64,000 nucleotides of DNA from WHSW01 sp963749365 (GCA_963749365.1 CAVVME010000003.1:1116001-1180000); one strand, 5' to 3'. Counted from the stretch's first letter, positions 18,239 to 27,818 are shown. Numbers and translations are program-made. Notes: a model not told the origin generated them from the sequence alone.

Positions 18239-18993
18239 TGGCCGCGCAGCTCGAGGGCAAGGTCTGCGTGATCACCGGCGCCGCGAGCGGGATCGGGGCC
18301 GAGTCGGCCCGCGTCTTCGCCGAGCGCGGCGCGAGGGTCGCCGGGGTCGACCTCGCCGAGGGGGCGGAGGGGGAGCTGTCGCTGGTCGCCGACGTCACCG
18401 ACGAGGACCAGGTTCGCGCTATGTACGCGCGGGTCGCCGCCGAGCTCGGGCGAATCGACGTCCTGTTCAACAACGCAGGTATCAACCCCAACGACGACCA
18501 GTCGGTGCTCGAGACCGATCTCGAGGCCTGGCAGCGGGTCCAGGACGTCAACGTGCGCTCGGTCTTCCTCTGCTGCAAGCACGGCATCCCTCACCTGCTC
18601 GCCGCCGGCGGAGGCTCGGTGATCAATACCGCGTCCTTCGTCGCGGTCAAGGGCGCCGCGGTCTCGCAGATCTCCTACACCGCGTCGAAGGGCGCCGTGC
18701 TGAGCATGTCGCGCGAGCTCGCGGTCGAGCTCGCCGACCGCGGCGTGCGGGTGAACGCCCTCTGCCCCGGTCCGGTCAACACGCCGTTGCTGCGCGAGCT
18801 GTTCGCCAAGGATCCCGAGCGGGCGGCGAAGCGGCTCGTCCACATCCCGATGGGCCGTTTCGGCGAGCCGCAGGAGATCGCGCGCGCGGCCGCGTTCCTG
18901 GCCGGCGACGACGCCTCGTTCGTGACCGGCACCACCTTCCTCGCCGACGGCGGGCTCTCGGCCGCATACCTGACCCCGGTCCAGCGCGACTAG
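18238..18993 (+). CDS. Short-chain dehydrogenase/reductase
   Basis: A 251-residue classical SDR. The cofactor loop is TGAASGIG (about residues 14-21), with D43 after the second strand suggesting NAD preference, then LFNNAGIN, the catalytic Ser region NTASFVA, and Y-x3-K in SYTASKGAV. The C-terminal CPGPVNTPLLRE is standard. The start ATG overlaps the ALDH stop by one base (TGATG) behind a GGAGGGAGG ribosome site, so it ends the four-gene operon. With no PuuB-type amine oxidase between ligase and ALDH, this SDR is the natural candidate to oxidise an alcohol group of the gamma-glutamylated substrate; that is inference. Confidence 0.87.
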   Translation: MAAQLEGKVCVITGAASGIGAESARVFAERGARVAGVDLAEGAEGELSLVADVTDEDQVRAMYARVAAELGRIDVLFNNAGINPNDDQSVLETDLEAWQRVQDVNVRSVFLCCKHGIPHLLAAGGGSVINTASFVAVKGAAVSQISYTASKGAVLSMSRELAVELADRGVRVNALCPGPVNTPLLRELFAKDPERAAKRLVHIPMGRFGEPQEIARAAAFLAGDDASFVTGTTFLADGGLSAAYLTPVQRD

Positions 18994-19025
18994 GCGGCCC
19001 CAATTCGCCGCGGCCCGCCGCCGGC

Positions 19026-19733
19026 TCAGCCGTCCGACCGCTGCGCCCGCGACCCGTCGAGCCCCCCGAAGGCAAGCCTCCACCAGCTCGCGAACATCGA
19101 GTCCGCCGCCGCCCTGACCAGGTCGCGATGGTCCTCCGCGCGGCGATACTCGGAGTCGTCGATGCCGAGCTCCTGCAGCCGCTCGCGGTCCTGATCGGCC
19201 CAGGCCTCGGCGATCTCGGGCGTCGCCTCGGGATGAAACTGCAGCGCCAGGTGGCGGCCGGCGCTGAAGGCCTGGACGCAGCTCGCACTGCGCGCCAGCT
19301 CCTTGCCCTGCTCGGGCACCGTGAAGGCCTCGAAGTGCCAATGAAGCCACGGCCCCGGCGGGATCACGGCCGGGTCGTCGGTCTCGACCGAGCGCCAGCC
19401 GACCTCCGGCTCGGAAGCGGCGAAGACCTCGCCGCCGAGGGCGAGCGCCAGCGCCTGGGCGCCGAAGCAGATCCCGAGCACCGGCAGCTCGCGTGAGAGC
19501 GCCGCGTCGATCGTCGCTCTGACGATCGGGATCCAGGGCGGGTCGTCCTGGGTCGCCGAATGCGCCGAGCCGAGGACGACGAGGAAGTCGCGCTCGGCGA
19601 GGTCGGGCTCGGTCTCGGTGTGCCACGTCTCGCAGACGTCGAACCCGATCCGCTCCCGCTCGAGCCAGTCGCCGAGCAGGGCCGGCGGGTCCATCAGCCC
19701 GTGCTGGAGGATCAGTCCCTGGCGCGTGCGCAC
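19026..19733 (-). CDS. Type 1 glutamine amidotransferase
   Basis: A 235-residue class I glutamine amidotransferase of the stand-alone GMP-synthase-like group. The triad is visible: Cys in LGICFGAQALA, and His-Glu in LALQFHPEAT. Such free-standing proteins hydrolyse glutamine or gamma-glutamyl amides, but the individual substrates are mostly unknown. The start is ATG 19733. It converges with the SDR gene with about 30 bases between stops, so it belongs to a separate unit, though it may be functionally close to the gamma-glutamyl genes. Confidence 0.82.
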   Translation of the reverse strand: MRTRQGLILQHGLMDPPALLGDWLERERIGFDVCETWHTETEPDLAERDFLVVLGSAHSATQDDPPWIPIVRATIDAALSRELPVLGICFGAQALALALGGEVFAASEPEVGWRSVETDDPAVIPPGPWLHWHFEAFTVPEQGKELARSASCVQAFSAGRHLALQFHPEATPEIAEAWADQDRERLQELGIDDSEYRRAEDHRDLVRAAADSMFASWWRLAFGGLDGSRAQRSDG

Positions 19734-19802
19734 CGGCGTAGGTGTAGCGGATCGGCCTTGCTTCGGGACGCTGGGTTGCGGGGGGAAGCGACTTTGCGGT
19801 GG

Positions 19803-20258
19803 CTAGTTGTCGCTTCCGGCCCGATCCCAGATATAGAGCTCGGTCGCCTCCAGCGCCAGCTCCATCAGCCGCGGCCCCGAGAGCCACTCGAGCACCGTCT
19901 CGAGCGCGCGCTCCTCGGTCACTCCGCGATCGACGGCCTCCTCGCCGCGGAAGCCCGCCGCGAGCTTGAGCGCCTCGCGGCGGTGCACGCCGAGCGCCGG
20001 GAAGGCGCCCATCAGGTAGTCGCGATTCGGGATCGGGTGGCCGACGTCCATCGACGCGTGCCAGGCGGCGAGCATCGAGATGTCGTGCTCGTCGAGCTCG
20101 GAGATCGCCTTCGCGTAATGAGCCTCGAGCTCGTCGTCGGGGATCTCGTCGACCCAGGCGCGGACCGCCTCGCCGAGCAGCTGGCGACGCGCCTCGCGAC
20201 CGATCGAATCGGCGATCGCGCGCACCGAGTCGGCTGGATCGATGAAGCACAGGGACAT
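19803..20258 (-). CDS. Hypothetical protein
   Basis: A 151-residue acidic, mostly helical cytosolic protein that I do not recognise. It has no signal peptide or membrane segment; WLSGPRLMELALEATELYIW at the C-terminus may form an amphipathic helix. The ATG at 20258 is followed by typical coding composition for this genome. It is divergent from the AddB-like gene with 67 bases between starts, and lies 69 bases upstream of the amidotransferase, with which it may be co-transcribed. Confidence 0.6.
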   Translation of the reverse strand: MSLCFIDPADSVRAIADSIGREARRQLLGEAVRAWVDEIPDDELEAHYAKAISELDEHDISMLAAWHASMDVGHPIPNRDYLMGAFPALGVHRREALKLAAGFRGEEAVDRGVTEERALETVLEWLSGPRLMELALEATELYIWDRAGSDN

Positions 20259-20325
20259 CGCCGCGGAAGATAGATCCGCCCCAGGACGTCAAAAGCGGTC
20301 AGATTTGGAGGCCGGATCGCGACCT

Positions 20326-23300
20326 ATGCTCAACCGGATGGCTCTCGCGGTGGTCAGTGGACCCCCCAACTCGGGGCGTGCGAACGAGATTCTCGGGCGC
20401 TTTCGCGCCGCGCTCGAGCACGCTCCGATCCTGGTCGTGCCGACCGCCGACGACGTCGCCGCCTTCGAGCGCGAGCTCTGCGCCGCCGCGCCGGCGGCGC
20501 TGGGCGGCTCGATCGTCACCTTCGCCGCGCTCGAGGCCGAGGTGGCGCGCTCGCTCGCGGCCTCGCTTCCGCCGCCGCTGACCACCCCGCAGCGCGAGGC
20601 GCTGGTCCGGGCGGCGATCCGCCACGCGCCCCCGGTCCGGCTGCGCCGCTCGGCGGCACGGCCCGGATTCGCGCCCGCCCTCGATGCGCTGATCGCCGAG
20701 CTGCAAGCCGCGCTGATCGCCCCGGCGGAGTTCGCGCGGCTGGTCGCCGCGCTTCCCGATCCCGCCCACGAGACCGAGCTCGCCGCACTCTATGCCGCCT
20801 ACGTCGAGCTGCGCGACGCGAGCGGGCGCGGGGACCGGGCGATCGTCGCCGAGGCGGCAATCGCCGCGCTGCGCGCCGATCCGGCGGGCTGGCGCGAACG
20901 GCCGGTGTTCGTCTACGGCTTCGACGACCTCAGCCGCTCGCAGATCGAGCTCGTCCGCGAGCTTGAGCGGGCGGCCGAGGTGACGATCGCGGTCAACTAC
21001 GCGGATCGGCGCGCGCTCGCGGTCCGCGCGGGGCTGCTCGGGCTGCTCACGGAGGAGCTCGGCGCGGAGCCGCCGCTCGAGCTTCCCTTCGATCCCGACT
21101 ACACCTCGAGCGCCACCCTGCGCCATCTCGACCGGGAGCTGTTCGAGCCCGAGGCGGGCGCGGTGGCGCCAGACGAGGGCCTGGTGTTGCTCGAGTCCGC
21201 CGGGGCGAGGGGCGAGGCGGAGGCGATCGGGATCGAGATCGCCCGCCTGCTGCGCAGCGGCCACAGGCCCGACGAGATCGCGATCGTCACCCGGCGACCC
21301 GAGTCCTCGGGCCCGTTGTTGGCGGACGTGCTCGGCGATCTCGGGGTGCCGGTGGCACTCGAGGCCTCGCTGCCGCTGGCCTCGACCTGCGTCGGCACCT
21401 CGCTGACCGCGCTCTGCCGCGCGGCGAGCGACGAGACCGCGGTCGGGTCGCTGCTCGCCCATCTGCGCTGCGATCCCTCGCTGCCGGCGAGCACGGTCGA
21501 CAGCGTCGAGCGCCGGATCCGCCGCGGCGACGCCCAGACCGTGGCCGCCGCGACCGAGCGCTGGGAGCGTCCCCCCCGCCACCTCGCGCGGCTGCGCGAG
21601 GCGCCCGACGGCGCGACCCGGTTGCGATCGCTGGCGCGCTCGGCGCGCGAGCTGGCCGAGGGGGCGCATCGCGAGCGCGCGCCGCTGGCCGGGCGCACGA
21701 CCGGGGACGACGGCGCGGTCCCCTTCTCGGCGCTCGAGCTGCGGGCCGGGGTGGTGGCGGCGGAGCTGCTCGACGAGCTCGCCTCCGTCGGCGCGCTGCC
21801 CGGATGCGAGTCGCCCGACCTCGGCGCGGCGCTCGAGGCGCTCGAGTCCGCGTCGGTCCCGCACTGGCGCGGGCCGGCATCGGGGAGGGTCCGGATCCTG
21901 AGCCCCTCGCGTGCCCGAGTCGCCCGCGTGCGGGCGCTGTTCTGCGCCTCGCTGCAGGACGGTGAGTTCCCCAGCTCCACCCCTCCCGACCCGCTGCTCT
22001 CCGAGGAACGGCGGCGGGCGATCGGCAACCCGGACCTGCGCCGCGTCGAGCAGGCCGACCAGGAGCGCTACCTCTTTCACGCCTGCGTCTCACGTCCGAC
22101 CGAGCACCTCTACCTGAGCTGGCAGAGCAGCGACGAGGACGGCGGGGCGCTGGCGCGATCGCCGTTCGTCGACGAGGTCCTCGACCTGCTCGACCCGAAG
22201 CCGGCGATCCGCGCCCGCGGCCCCGAGCGCGCTGTGATCGCCGCCGACGAGGCGAGCACCGACCGCGCCCTCGCCCGGGCCCTGGCTCGGGGCGGCTGGG
22301 GGATGGACCGCGCGGCGGCGCTGGCGCGGCTCGGGGTCGAGGGCCGCCACGCCGCCGCGGCCCTGCGCCTGTTCGAGGACCTCCCCGACCCCGATCAGCT
22401 CCCCGGGCCCCTGCGTGCGCCGGGGGTGCTCGAGCAGCTCGGCGCCCGCGAGGTGTTCAGCGCCAACTCGCTCGAGGGCTGGGTCGAGTGCCCCTACCGG
22501 TGGTTCGTCAGCCATGAGCTCTCGCCGCAGCGTCTTGAGCCCGAGGCGGATCCGCTGTGGCTCGGCGGCGTCGTCCACTGGGCGCTCGAGCGGCTCTACC
22601 ACGAGCCTCCCGGCGAGGATTCGATCCCGCGCCCCGGCGACGTCGCGCGCTGGCGAGAGCGCTTCGCCGAGCTGCTCGAGGAGGGGGCCACCCGGCGCGC
22701 CCGGGCGCCGCTGAACCGGTCGCGGCGGGCGGCGCTGGCGCGCGCCCGGATCCAGGTCGACGCCTTCCTCGAGGTCGAGGCGGAGACCGAGACCGAGTTC
22801 CGGCCCGCGACCGGCCTGCTCGAGCTCGGCTTCGGGCCGCTCGAGGACGTCGACGGTGAGCCCTCGCCGACGCGCGAGGCGCTGCGCCTCGGCGAGCTGG
22901 CCCTGCGCGGGCGGATCGACCGCATCGACGTGGCCGGCGACGGTCGGAGCGCGATCGTGCGCGACTACAAGACCGCCAAGCGTGTGCCCAGGGCGGCCGA
23001 GTTCGTCGACCGGGGCACGCTTCAGATCCAGCTCTACATGCGGGTCGTGCGCGAGGTGCTCGAGCTGGAGCCGGTCGCCGGCCTCTATCAGCCCCTGGGT
23101 GCCTCGGATCCGCGCCACCGCCGACCGCGCGGGATCGCGGTCAGCGGCGACGAGCGCCTCGAAGGGCTCGACCTCGTCCGTTCTGACCGCCGCGAACCGG
23201 AGGAGCTCGAGCGGGCCCTGGAGCGGGCCGAGGCGACTGCAATCGAGGCGGCGGGCGAGATGCGCGCCGGGCTCATCGACCGGCGCCCGATCGGCGGCGT

Positions 23301-23400
23301 CTGCCCCAAGTACTGCAACTTCCAGTCGATCTGCCGGCTCGAGCGCGCCCTCGGCGCGGTCGGTGAGCAGAACGGCAACGGCAACGGCGGCGAGGGATGA
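20326..23400 (+). CDS. AddB-like helicase-fold/nuclease subunit
   Basis: A 1024-residue subunit of a RecBCD/AddAB-type double-strand break repair enzyme. The N-terminal two-thirds is a degenerate UvrD-like fold: it lacks a proper Walker A, as AddB does. The C-terminal third is a RecB-family nuclease with LRGRIDRIDV and VRDYKTAK as catalytic motifs. Four cysteines at 722 (WVECPYRWF), 993, 997 and 1003 (CPKYC plus C six on) match the iron-staple of AddB nucleases. The start is ATG 20326, with GGAGG 14 bases upstream; ATG 20338 is possible. Its TGA overlaps the AddA-like start by 4 bases. Confidence 0.82.
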   Translation: MLNRMALAVVSGPPNSGRANEILGRFRAALEHAPILVVPTADDVAAFERELCAAAPAALGGSIVTFAALEAEVARSLAASLPPPLTTPQREALVRAAIRHAPPVRLRRSAARPGFAPALDALIAELQAALIAPAEFARLVAALPDPAHETELAALYAAYVELRDASGRGDRAIVAEAAIAALRADPAGWRERPVFVYGFDDLSRSQIELVRELERAAEVTIAVNYADRRALAVRAGLLGLLTEELGAEPPLELPFDPDYTSSATLRHLDRELFEPEAGAVAPDEGLVLLESAGARGEAEAIGIEIARLLRSGHRPDEIAIVTRRPESSGPLLADVLGDLGVPVALEASLPLASTCVGTSLTALCRAASDETAVGSLLAHLRCDPSLPASTVDSVERRIRRGDAQTVAAATERWERPPRHLARLREAPDGATRLRSLARSARELAEGAHRERAPLAGRTTGDDGAVPFSALELRAGVVAAELLDELASVGALPGCESPDLGAALEALESASVPHWRGPASGRVRILSPSRARVARVRALFCASLQDGEFPSSTPPDPLLSEERRRAIGNPDLRRVEQADQERYLFHACVSRPTEHLYLSWQSSDEDGGALARSPFVDEVLDLLDPKPAIRARGPERAVIAADEASTDRALARALARGGWGMDRAAALARLGVEGRHAAAALRLFEDLPDPDQLPGPLRAPGVLEQLGAREVFSANSLEGWVECPYRWFVSHELSPQRLEPEADPLWLGGVVHWALERLYHEPPGEDSIPRPGDVARWRERFAELLEEGATRRARAPLNRSRRAALARARIQVDAFLEVEAETETEFRPATGLLELGFGPLEDVDGEPSPTREALRLGELALRGRIDRIDVAGDGRSAIVRDYKTAKRVPRAAEFVDRGTLQIQLYMRVVREVLELEPVAGLYQPLGASDPRHRRPRGIAVSGDERLEGLDLVRSDRREPEELERALERAEATAIEAAGEMRAGLIDRRPIGGVCPKYCNFQSICRLERALGAVGEQNGNGNGGEG

Positions 23401-26400
23401 ACGACGGCGACCGCCAGCTCTCGCTCACCGACCTCACCGACGCCGCTGAGCCGGCGCCGCCCGACCTGGTCGAGAACGGGTCCGGGACGGCGACCGAGCG
23501 GCGGGTGGAGCCGACCGCAGAGCAGCGGGATGCGGTCGCTGCGCGCAGCCGGGACGCCTTCCTCGAAGCCGGGGCGGGCACCGGGAAGACGACGGTCCTG
23601 GTCGAGCGCTACTGCGCCGCGGTCGCCGACGACGGGGTCGAGGTCGAGCGGATCCTCGCCTTCACCTTCACCGAGCGCGCCGCGGCCGAGATGCGCACCC
23701 GGGTCCGGGCCGAGCTCGGCTCACGAGCGCAGGCAGCGCGCGCCGGCGGCGACGCGCTGCGAGCGGGCGAGCTCAAGGACGCCGCGCGGGCGACCGAGCG
23801 CGCCTGGGTGATGACGATCCATGCCTTCTGTCGCCGGCTGCTCGCTGCCCATCCGCTCGCGGCCGGGCTCGATCCCCGCTTTCGGGTACTCGACGCCGCC
23901 GAGGCGAACCGGCTTCGAGGTCGAGCCGCCGACGAGGCCCTCGACGCGCTGCTGGCGGCCGGTGACGAGCAGGTTGCCCGCGCCGCCGCGGCCTACCAGC
24001 CGTGGCGAATCACGACGATGGCGGTCGAGGCGCACCAGCGCCTGCGCAGCCAGGGGATGGTCGACCCGCGCCTGCCCCCGATCGGCGACCCGGTCCACTC
24101 CCAGCGCCCGGACGAGGAACCGCGTGCGCTGACGCGGTCCGAGCGCGATGCCGCGGTCGCGGCGCGGGGCGCGCTCGAGCGCCTGCTCGAGGGCTTTCAC
24201 CGTCGCTACGAGGAGCTCAAGGACGAGCGCTCGGCGCTCGACTTTCAGGACCTCGAGCTGCGCGCGCTGGAGCTCTTGCGACGCAGCCCGACTCTCGCCG
24301 CGGCCTGGCGAGAGCGGTTCGTGCACGTGATGGTCGACGAGTTCCAGGACACGAACACGGTCCAGCTCGAGCTGGTCGAGGCGCTGCGCGGCGAGCAAAC
24401 CCGGGTGTTCATGGTCGGCGACGAGAACCAGTCGATCTATCGGTTCCGCAACGCCGACCTCGAGGTCTTTCGCAGCGAGCGGCGCCGCGCGCTCGACGCC
24501 GACGACCGCGACGTGCTGCCGCTGCGAGGCAACTTCCGCTCGCTCCCCGACGTCCTCGGCGCGGTGAACGAGGTTGGACGCACGCTGCTGGGGGAGTTCG
24601 CCGAGCTGACCGCGGCGCGGCGGGATCGTGACCGGCCGGGCTCGGTCGAGCTCCTGCTCACCCTCGACGAGGGGCGGGGAGCGGACGCGCGCCGCTGGGA
24701 CGCCGAGGGAATCGAGCTCGAGCCTCCGCCGGGCGGCTCGGGACCCCGAATCGTCGCCGAGGCCCGATTCGTCGCCGAGCGCCTGCGCCGGCTGGTCGAC
24801 GACGGTGAGGCGGAGCGGGGTGAGATCGTCGTCCTGCTGCGGGCCTTCACCCATGTCGACGCCTACGAGGAGGCGCTGCGCCGGGCCGGTCTGCGCCCGT
24901 TCGTGGTCGGCGGACGCGGCTACTGGACCCAGCAGCAGGTCGAGGATCTGGTCCGCCTCCTCGGAGTGGTCTCGAACCCGCTCGACGACGAGTACCTGTT
25001 CGGGGCGCTCGCCTGCTTCGCCTGCGCCGTGAGCCCGGATGCGCTCTGGCTCCTGCGCCGAGCCGCCCGCGACGACGAGGGCCGAGACCGCCACGTCTGG
25101 CCCGCGCTGCGGGCGCGCTTCGGCGACGGTGACGAGCCCCGGGAGTGGAAGCCGGAGTGGCTCGAGGGAATCCCGGCCGAGGACAGGCGGCGGCTCGAGT
25201 CCTTCTGCCGGACGCTGGGCGCACTTCGCGCCGAGGCGCCGCTGCTCGGCCTCGAGCGGCTGATCGAGCGGACGATGAGCGCCTTCGGCTACGACCTCGG
25301 CCTGATCGCCCGCGATGGTGGCGTCGGGCGGATGGCGAACGTGCGCAAGCTGATGCGCCTCGCGCGCGAGTACGAGCGCAACGAGGGCCGCGATCTCGCC
25401 GGCTTCCTCACCCTGGCCGCGGAGAGCAGCCGCCGCGACGAGCGCGAGGGGATGGCGGCGGTCCAAGCCGAGGGCCACGACGGGGTCCGGGTGATGACCG
25501 TGCACGCGGCCAAGGGGCTCGAGTTCGGGGTCGTCGCGCTGCCCGACCTCGGCCGCGCCCTCGACGCCGGCCACCAGCGCAGCGATGTCCTGATCGGCTC
25601 CGTCGACCGAGACGGCGCCGGACGCTTCGGGATGCGGCTCGCCTTCCCCTCGGAGAGGTCGCTCGGGCTCTGGGAACTGGTCGACCTCGACACCGAAGAA
25701 AACGAGGCCGAGGCCGAGGAGGGCTGCCGGCTGGTCTACGTCGGCGCCTCGCGGGCGCGCGACCGGCTGATCCTGAGCGGGATCTACAAGCCGGGCGAGC
25801 TCGAGCCGGCCGTGCCGCGACCGAGCGACTCGCCGTTACGCCGGCTGCTGCCCGCGCTGCGCGAGCGCGGCTGGGACGGCGGCGACGGCGAGATTGCGCT
25901 GCCCGGTCCCGAGCCCGTCGATGGCGCGGGCAGGCTGCCCGAGTCGATCCTGCGCGTCCGGATCAGCGCCCCGAGCCCCGAGCGGGCGGCCGAGCTGGTC
26001 AGAGCGCACCCCCGCCCGCCCGAGCTCGACCCGCTCGCGGGCGCGAACGGCTCGCCGCCGCTACTCGACGACCGGCCCTCGCCCGTGCCCGTCGGCCACC
26101 TCTCCTACTCGGCGCTGGCGCTCTACGAGCGCTGCGGCTACCGGTTCTACGTCGAGCGGGTGCTCGGGGCCCGGGAGAGCGACGCGGCGGCCAGCGGGCA
26201 GGGCGGCGCGCCCGAGCGCGGGCGCGGGCAGGCCCTGGCGGTCGGCAACGTGGTCCACGCGGCGCTCGAGTGGAGTGCGCGCAACGGCTGGCGACGCCCG
26301 CCTGAAGGGCTCCTCGCCCTGCTCTTGCGCCGCGAGGGGCTGGCGGGCGACGGCGACGCCGCCGAGCGCTGCGAGCGGCTGGTGGCCGGATGGCTCGAAT

Positions 26401-26864
26401 CGGCGCTGCTTGCCGAGCTCGGGGAAGCGGCGGTGCGGCCCGAGGTCCCGTTCGTGCTCGGCCTCGCCGGGACCGTGGTCCGGGGCCAGATCGATTTGCT
26501 CGTCGCCGGGCAGGCGGACGAGGCGACGACGGTGATCGACTACAAGACCGACGCCGTCGAGGGCCGCTCCGCTGCCGAGCTCGGCTCACGCTACCTCGCC
26601 CAGCGCGAGGTCTACGGGCTCGCCGCCGGCGAGGCGGAGGAGGTCCGGGTGGCGCACGTGTTCCTCGAGGCGCCGGCCGAACCGGTGATCGAGCTGCTCG
26701 ACCGCGAGCGGCTGGCGAGCGCGCGAGCACGACTCGAGCGAACGATCGGCGCGATGACGGCCGGGGAGTTCGAGGTCACCGCCGACCCCCACCCGGCGCT
26801 CTGCTTCGGCTGCCCTGCGGCGCGGCGGTTGTGCCCGCGGCCGGCCTGGAGGCCGGCGGCGTGA
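23397..26864 (+). CDS. AddA-like UvrD/RecB helicase-nuclease subunit
   Basis: A 1155-residue superfamily 1A helicase fused to a RecB-type nuclease. Walker A is AGAGTGKTT (58-66), with FTFTERAAAEMRTRV, VDEFQDTN near 315, VGDENQSIYRFR, LRGNFRS, MTVHAAKGLEF and VYVGASRARDRL completing the motor. The C-terminal nuclease has RGQIDLLV and VIDYKTD. Cysteines 913, 1136, 1139 and 1146 are arranged like the iron-staple of AddB-class nucleases, which is unusual for an AddA. With the AddB-like partner it would unwind and resect broken DNA ends for RecA. It starts at ATG 23397 and is translationally coupled on both sides. Confidence 0.87.
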   Translation: MNDGDRQLSLTDLTDAAEPAPPDLVENGSGTATERRVEPTAEQRDAVAARSRDAFLEAGAGTGKTTVLVERYCAAVADDGVEVERILAFTFTERAAAEMRTRVRAELGSRAQAARAGGDALRAGELKDAARATERAWVMTIHAFCRRLLAAHPLAAGLDPRFRVLDAAEANRLRGRAADEALDALLAAGDEQVARAAAAYQPWRITTMAVEAHQRLRSQGMVDPRLPPIGDPVHSQRPDEEPRALTRSERDAAVAARGALERLLEGFHRRYEELKDERSALDFQDLELRALELLRRSPTLAAAWRERFVHVMVDEFQDTNTVQLELVEALRGEQTRVFMVGDENQSIYRFRNADLEVFRSERRRALDADDRDVLPLRGNFRSLPDVLGAVNEVGRTLLGEFAELTAARRDRDRPGSVELLLTLDEGRGADARRWDAEGIELEPPPGGSGPRIVAEARFVAERLRRLVDDGEAERGEIVVLLRAFTHVDAYEEALRRAGLRPFVVGGRGYWTQQQVEDLVRLLGVVSNPLDDEYLFGALACFACAVSPDALWLLRRAARDDEGRDRHVWPALRARFGDGDEPREWKPEWLEGIPAEDRRRLESFCRTLGALRAEAPLLGLERLIERTMSAFGYDLGLIARDGGVGRMANVRKLMRLAREYERNEGRDLAGFLTLAAESSRRDEREGMAAVQAEGHDGVRVMTVHAAKGLEFGVVALPDLGRALDAGHQRSDVLIGSVDRDGAGRFGMRLAFPSERSLGLWELVDLDTEENEAEAEEGCRLVYVGASRARDRLILSGIYKPGELEPAVPRPSDSPLRRLLPALRERGWDGGDGEIALPGPEPVDGAGRLPESILRVRISAPSPERAAELVRAHPRPPELDPLAGANGSPPLLDDRPSPVPVGHLSYSALALYERCGYRFYVERVLGARESDAAASGQGGAPERGRGQALAVGNVVHAALEWSARNGWRRPPEGLLALLLRREGLAGDGDAAERCERLVAGWLESALLAELGEAAVRPEVPFVLGLAGTVVRGQIDLLVAGQADEATTVIDYKTDAVEGRSAAELGSRYLAQREVYGLAAGEAEEVRVAHVFLEAPAEPVIELLDRERLASARARLERTIGAMTAGEFEVTADPHPALCFGCPAARRLCPRPAWRPAA

Positions 26865-27451
26865 GCTCTCGGCTCGCGGTCTTCGGCTACGGCTCGCTGG
26901 TCAGCCCGACGAGCGCGGCGCAGACCCTCGGGCGCGAGGTCGATACGGTCGTCCCCGCGCGCCTCGCGGGATACGCGCGCTGCTGGACGCTGGCCAGGGA
27001 CAACCTGCGCTCGGAGAAGACCTTCGCCCGTCCCGACGGGACGCTGCCGCGCTTCTGCCTCGGGCTCAACATCGAGCCCGACCGGACGGCGGAGCCGCTC
27101 AACGGGGCGCTGATCGCGGTCACCGAGGCCGAGCTCGAGCGCCTCGACCTGCGCGAGATCCGATACCACCGGATCACGGTCACCGACGCGGTCACCGCCG
27201 ATCCACCCGCCCGGGAGCGGTTCGCGGCGGTGTTCGCCTACCGGGTTCGCCCCGACCACCACTATCCCGAACCTCCCGAGGACACGGTGCTGATCGCCAG
27301 CTACGCCCGCGCGGTCGAGAGCGCGTTCGCCGATCTCGGCCCCGGGCAGCTCGAGCTCTACCGGCGCACCACCGGTCCGGTCGGCGTCGAGCTGACCGAG
27401 GCCACCCTCGTCCGCGACCGGATCCCGGCGGGCAACCCGAGGGACTGGTAG
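26861..27451 (+). CDS. Gamma-glutamylcyclotransferase-like (AIG2 fold) protein
   Basis: A 196-residue protein of the GGCT/AIG2 fold. It begins with VFGYGSLVSP, the conserved loop that binds the gamma-glutamyl group, and has ARLAGYARCW and LNGALIAVTEAELERLDLRE, which match the family core. Family members cyclise gamma-glutamyl compounds to 5-oxoproline, but many bacterial homologues are uncharacterised. GTG 26861 overlaps the helicase stop by 4 bases, so it is co-transcribed with addAB although no functional tie is evident. Confidence 0.75.
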   Translation: MSSRLAVFGYGSLVSPTSAAQTLGREVDTVVPARLAGYARCWTLARDNLRSEKTFARPDGTLPRFCLGLNIEPDRTAEPLNGALIAVTEAELERLDLREIRYHRITVTDAVTADPPARERFAAVFAYRVRPDHHYPEPPEDTVLIASYARAVESAFADLGPGQLELYRRTTGPVGVELTEATLVRDRIPAGNPRDW

Positions 27452-27458
27452 CCGGGCT

Positions 27459-27818
27459 CTAGGAGCTCAGCTTCCACGACCGAGCCCAGTCCTGGAGCGC
27501 GGCGAGCGCCGGCTCGAGCGCGTGGCCCTTCTCGGTCAGCGAGTAGGAGACGCGGGGCGGGTTGCCCTCCTGCACCGAGCGGGCGACCAGACCGGACTCC
27601 TCGAGCTCGCGCAGGCGGCGCGAGAGCAGCCGGTCGGAGATCCCCGGGACGCCGGCACCGAGCTCGGCAAAGTACCGCGGGCGCTCGGACAGGGTCCAGA
27701 GGATCGCCCCTGCCCAGCGACGGCCGACGAGCTCGATCGCGGTGTGAAAGTCGGGGCAGACCTGCTCCGAGCGCCGATCGGGGCGATCAGCGCGAGACTG
27801 TGCACCCGCGGTCTCCAC
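27459..27818 (-). CDS. HxlR-family transcriptional regulator
   Basis: A 119-residue single-domain winged-helix regulator of the HxlR type. The conserved N-terminal pattern CPDFHTAIELVGRRW carries the cysteine that in some members senses aldehydes or oxidants; GISDRLLSRRLRELEESGLV is the recognition helix and SYSLTEKGHAL the wing. It converges with the GGCT-like gene, 7 bases away. Its target is unknown. Confidence 0.85.
   Translation of the reverse strand: METAGAQSRADRPDRRSEQVCPDFHTAIELVGRRWAGAILWTLSERPRYFAELGAGVPGISDRLLSRRLRELEESGLVARSVQEGNPPRVSYSLTEKGHALEPALAALQDWARSWKLSS

Noticed and set aside
10581..18993. Bacterial microcompartment for aminopropanol or ethanolamine
   Set aside because: The phosphotransferase, permease, SDR and ALDH recall such loci, but no shell protein gene is present and a glutamine synthetase-like ligase is used instead.
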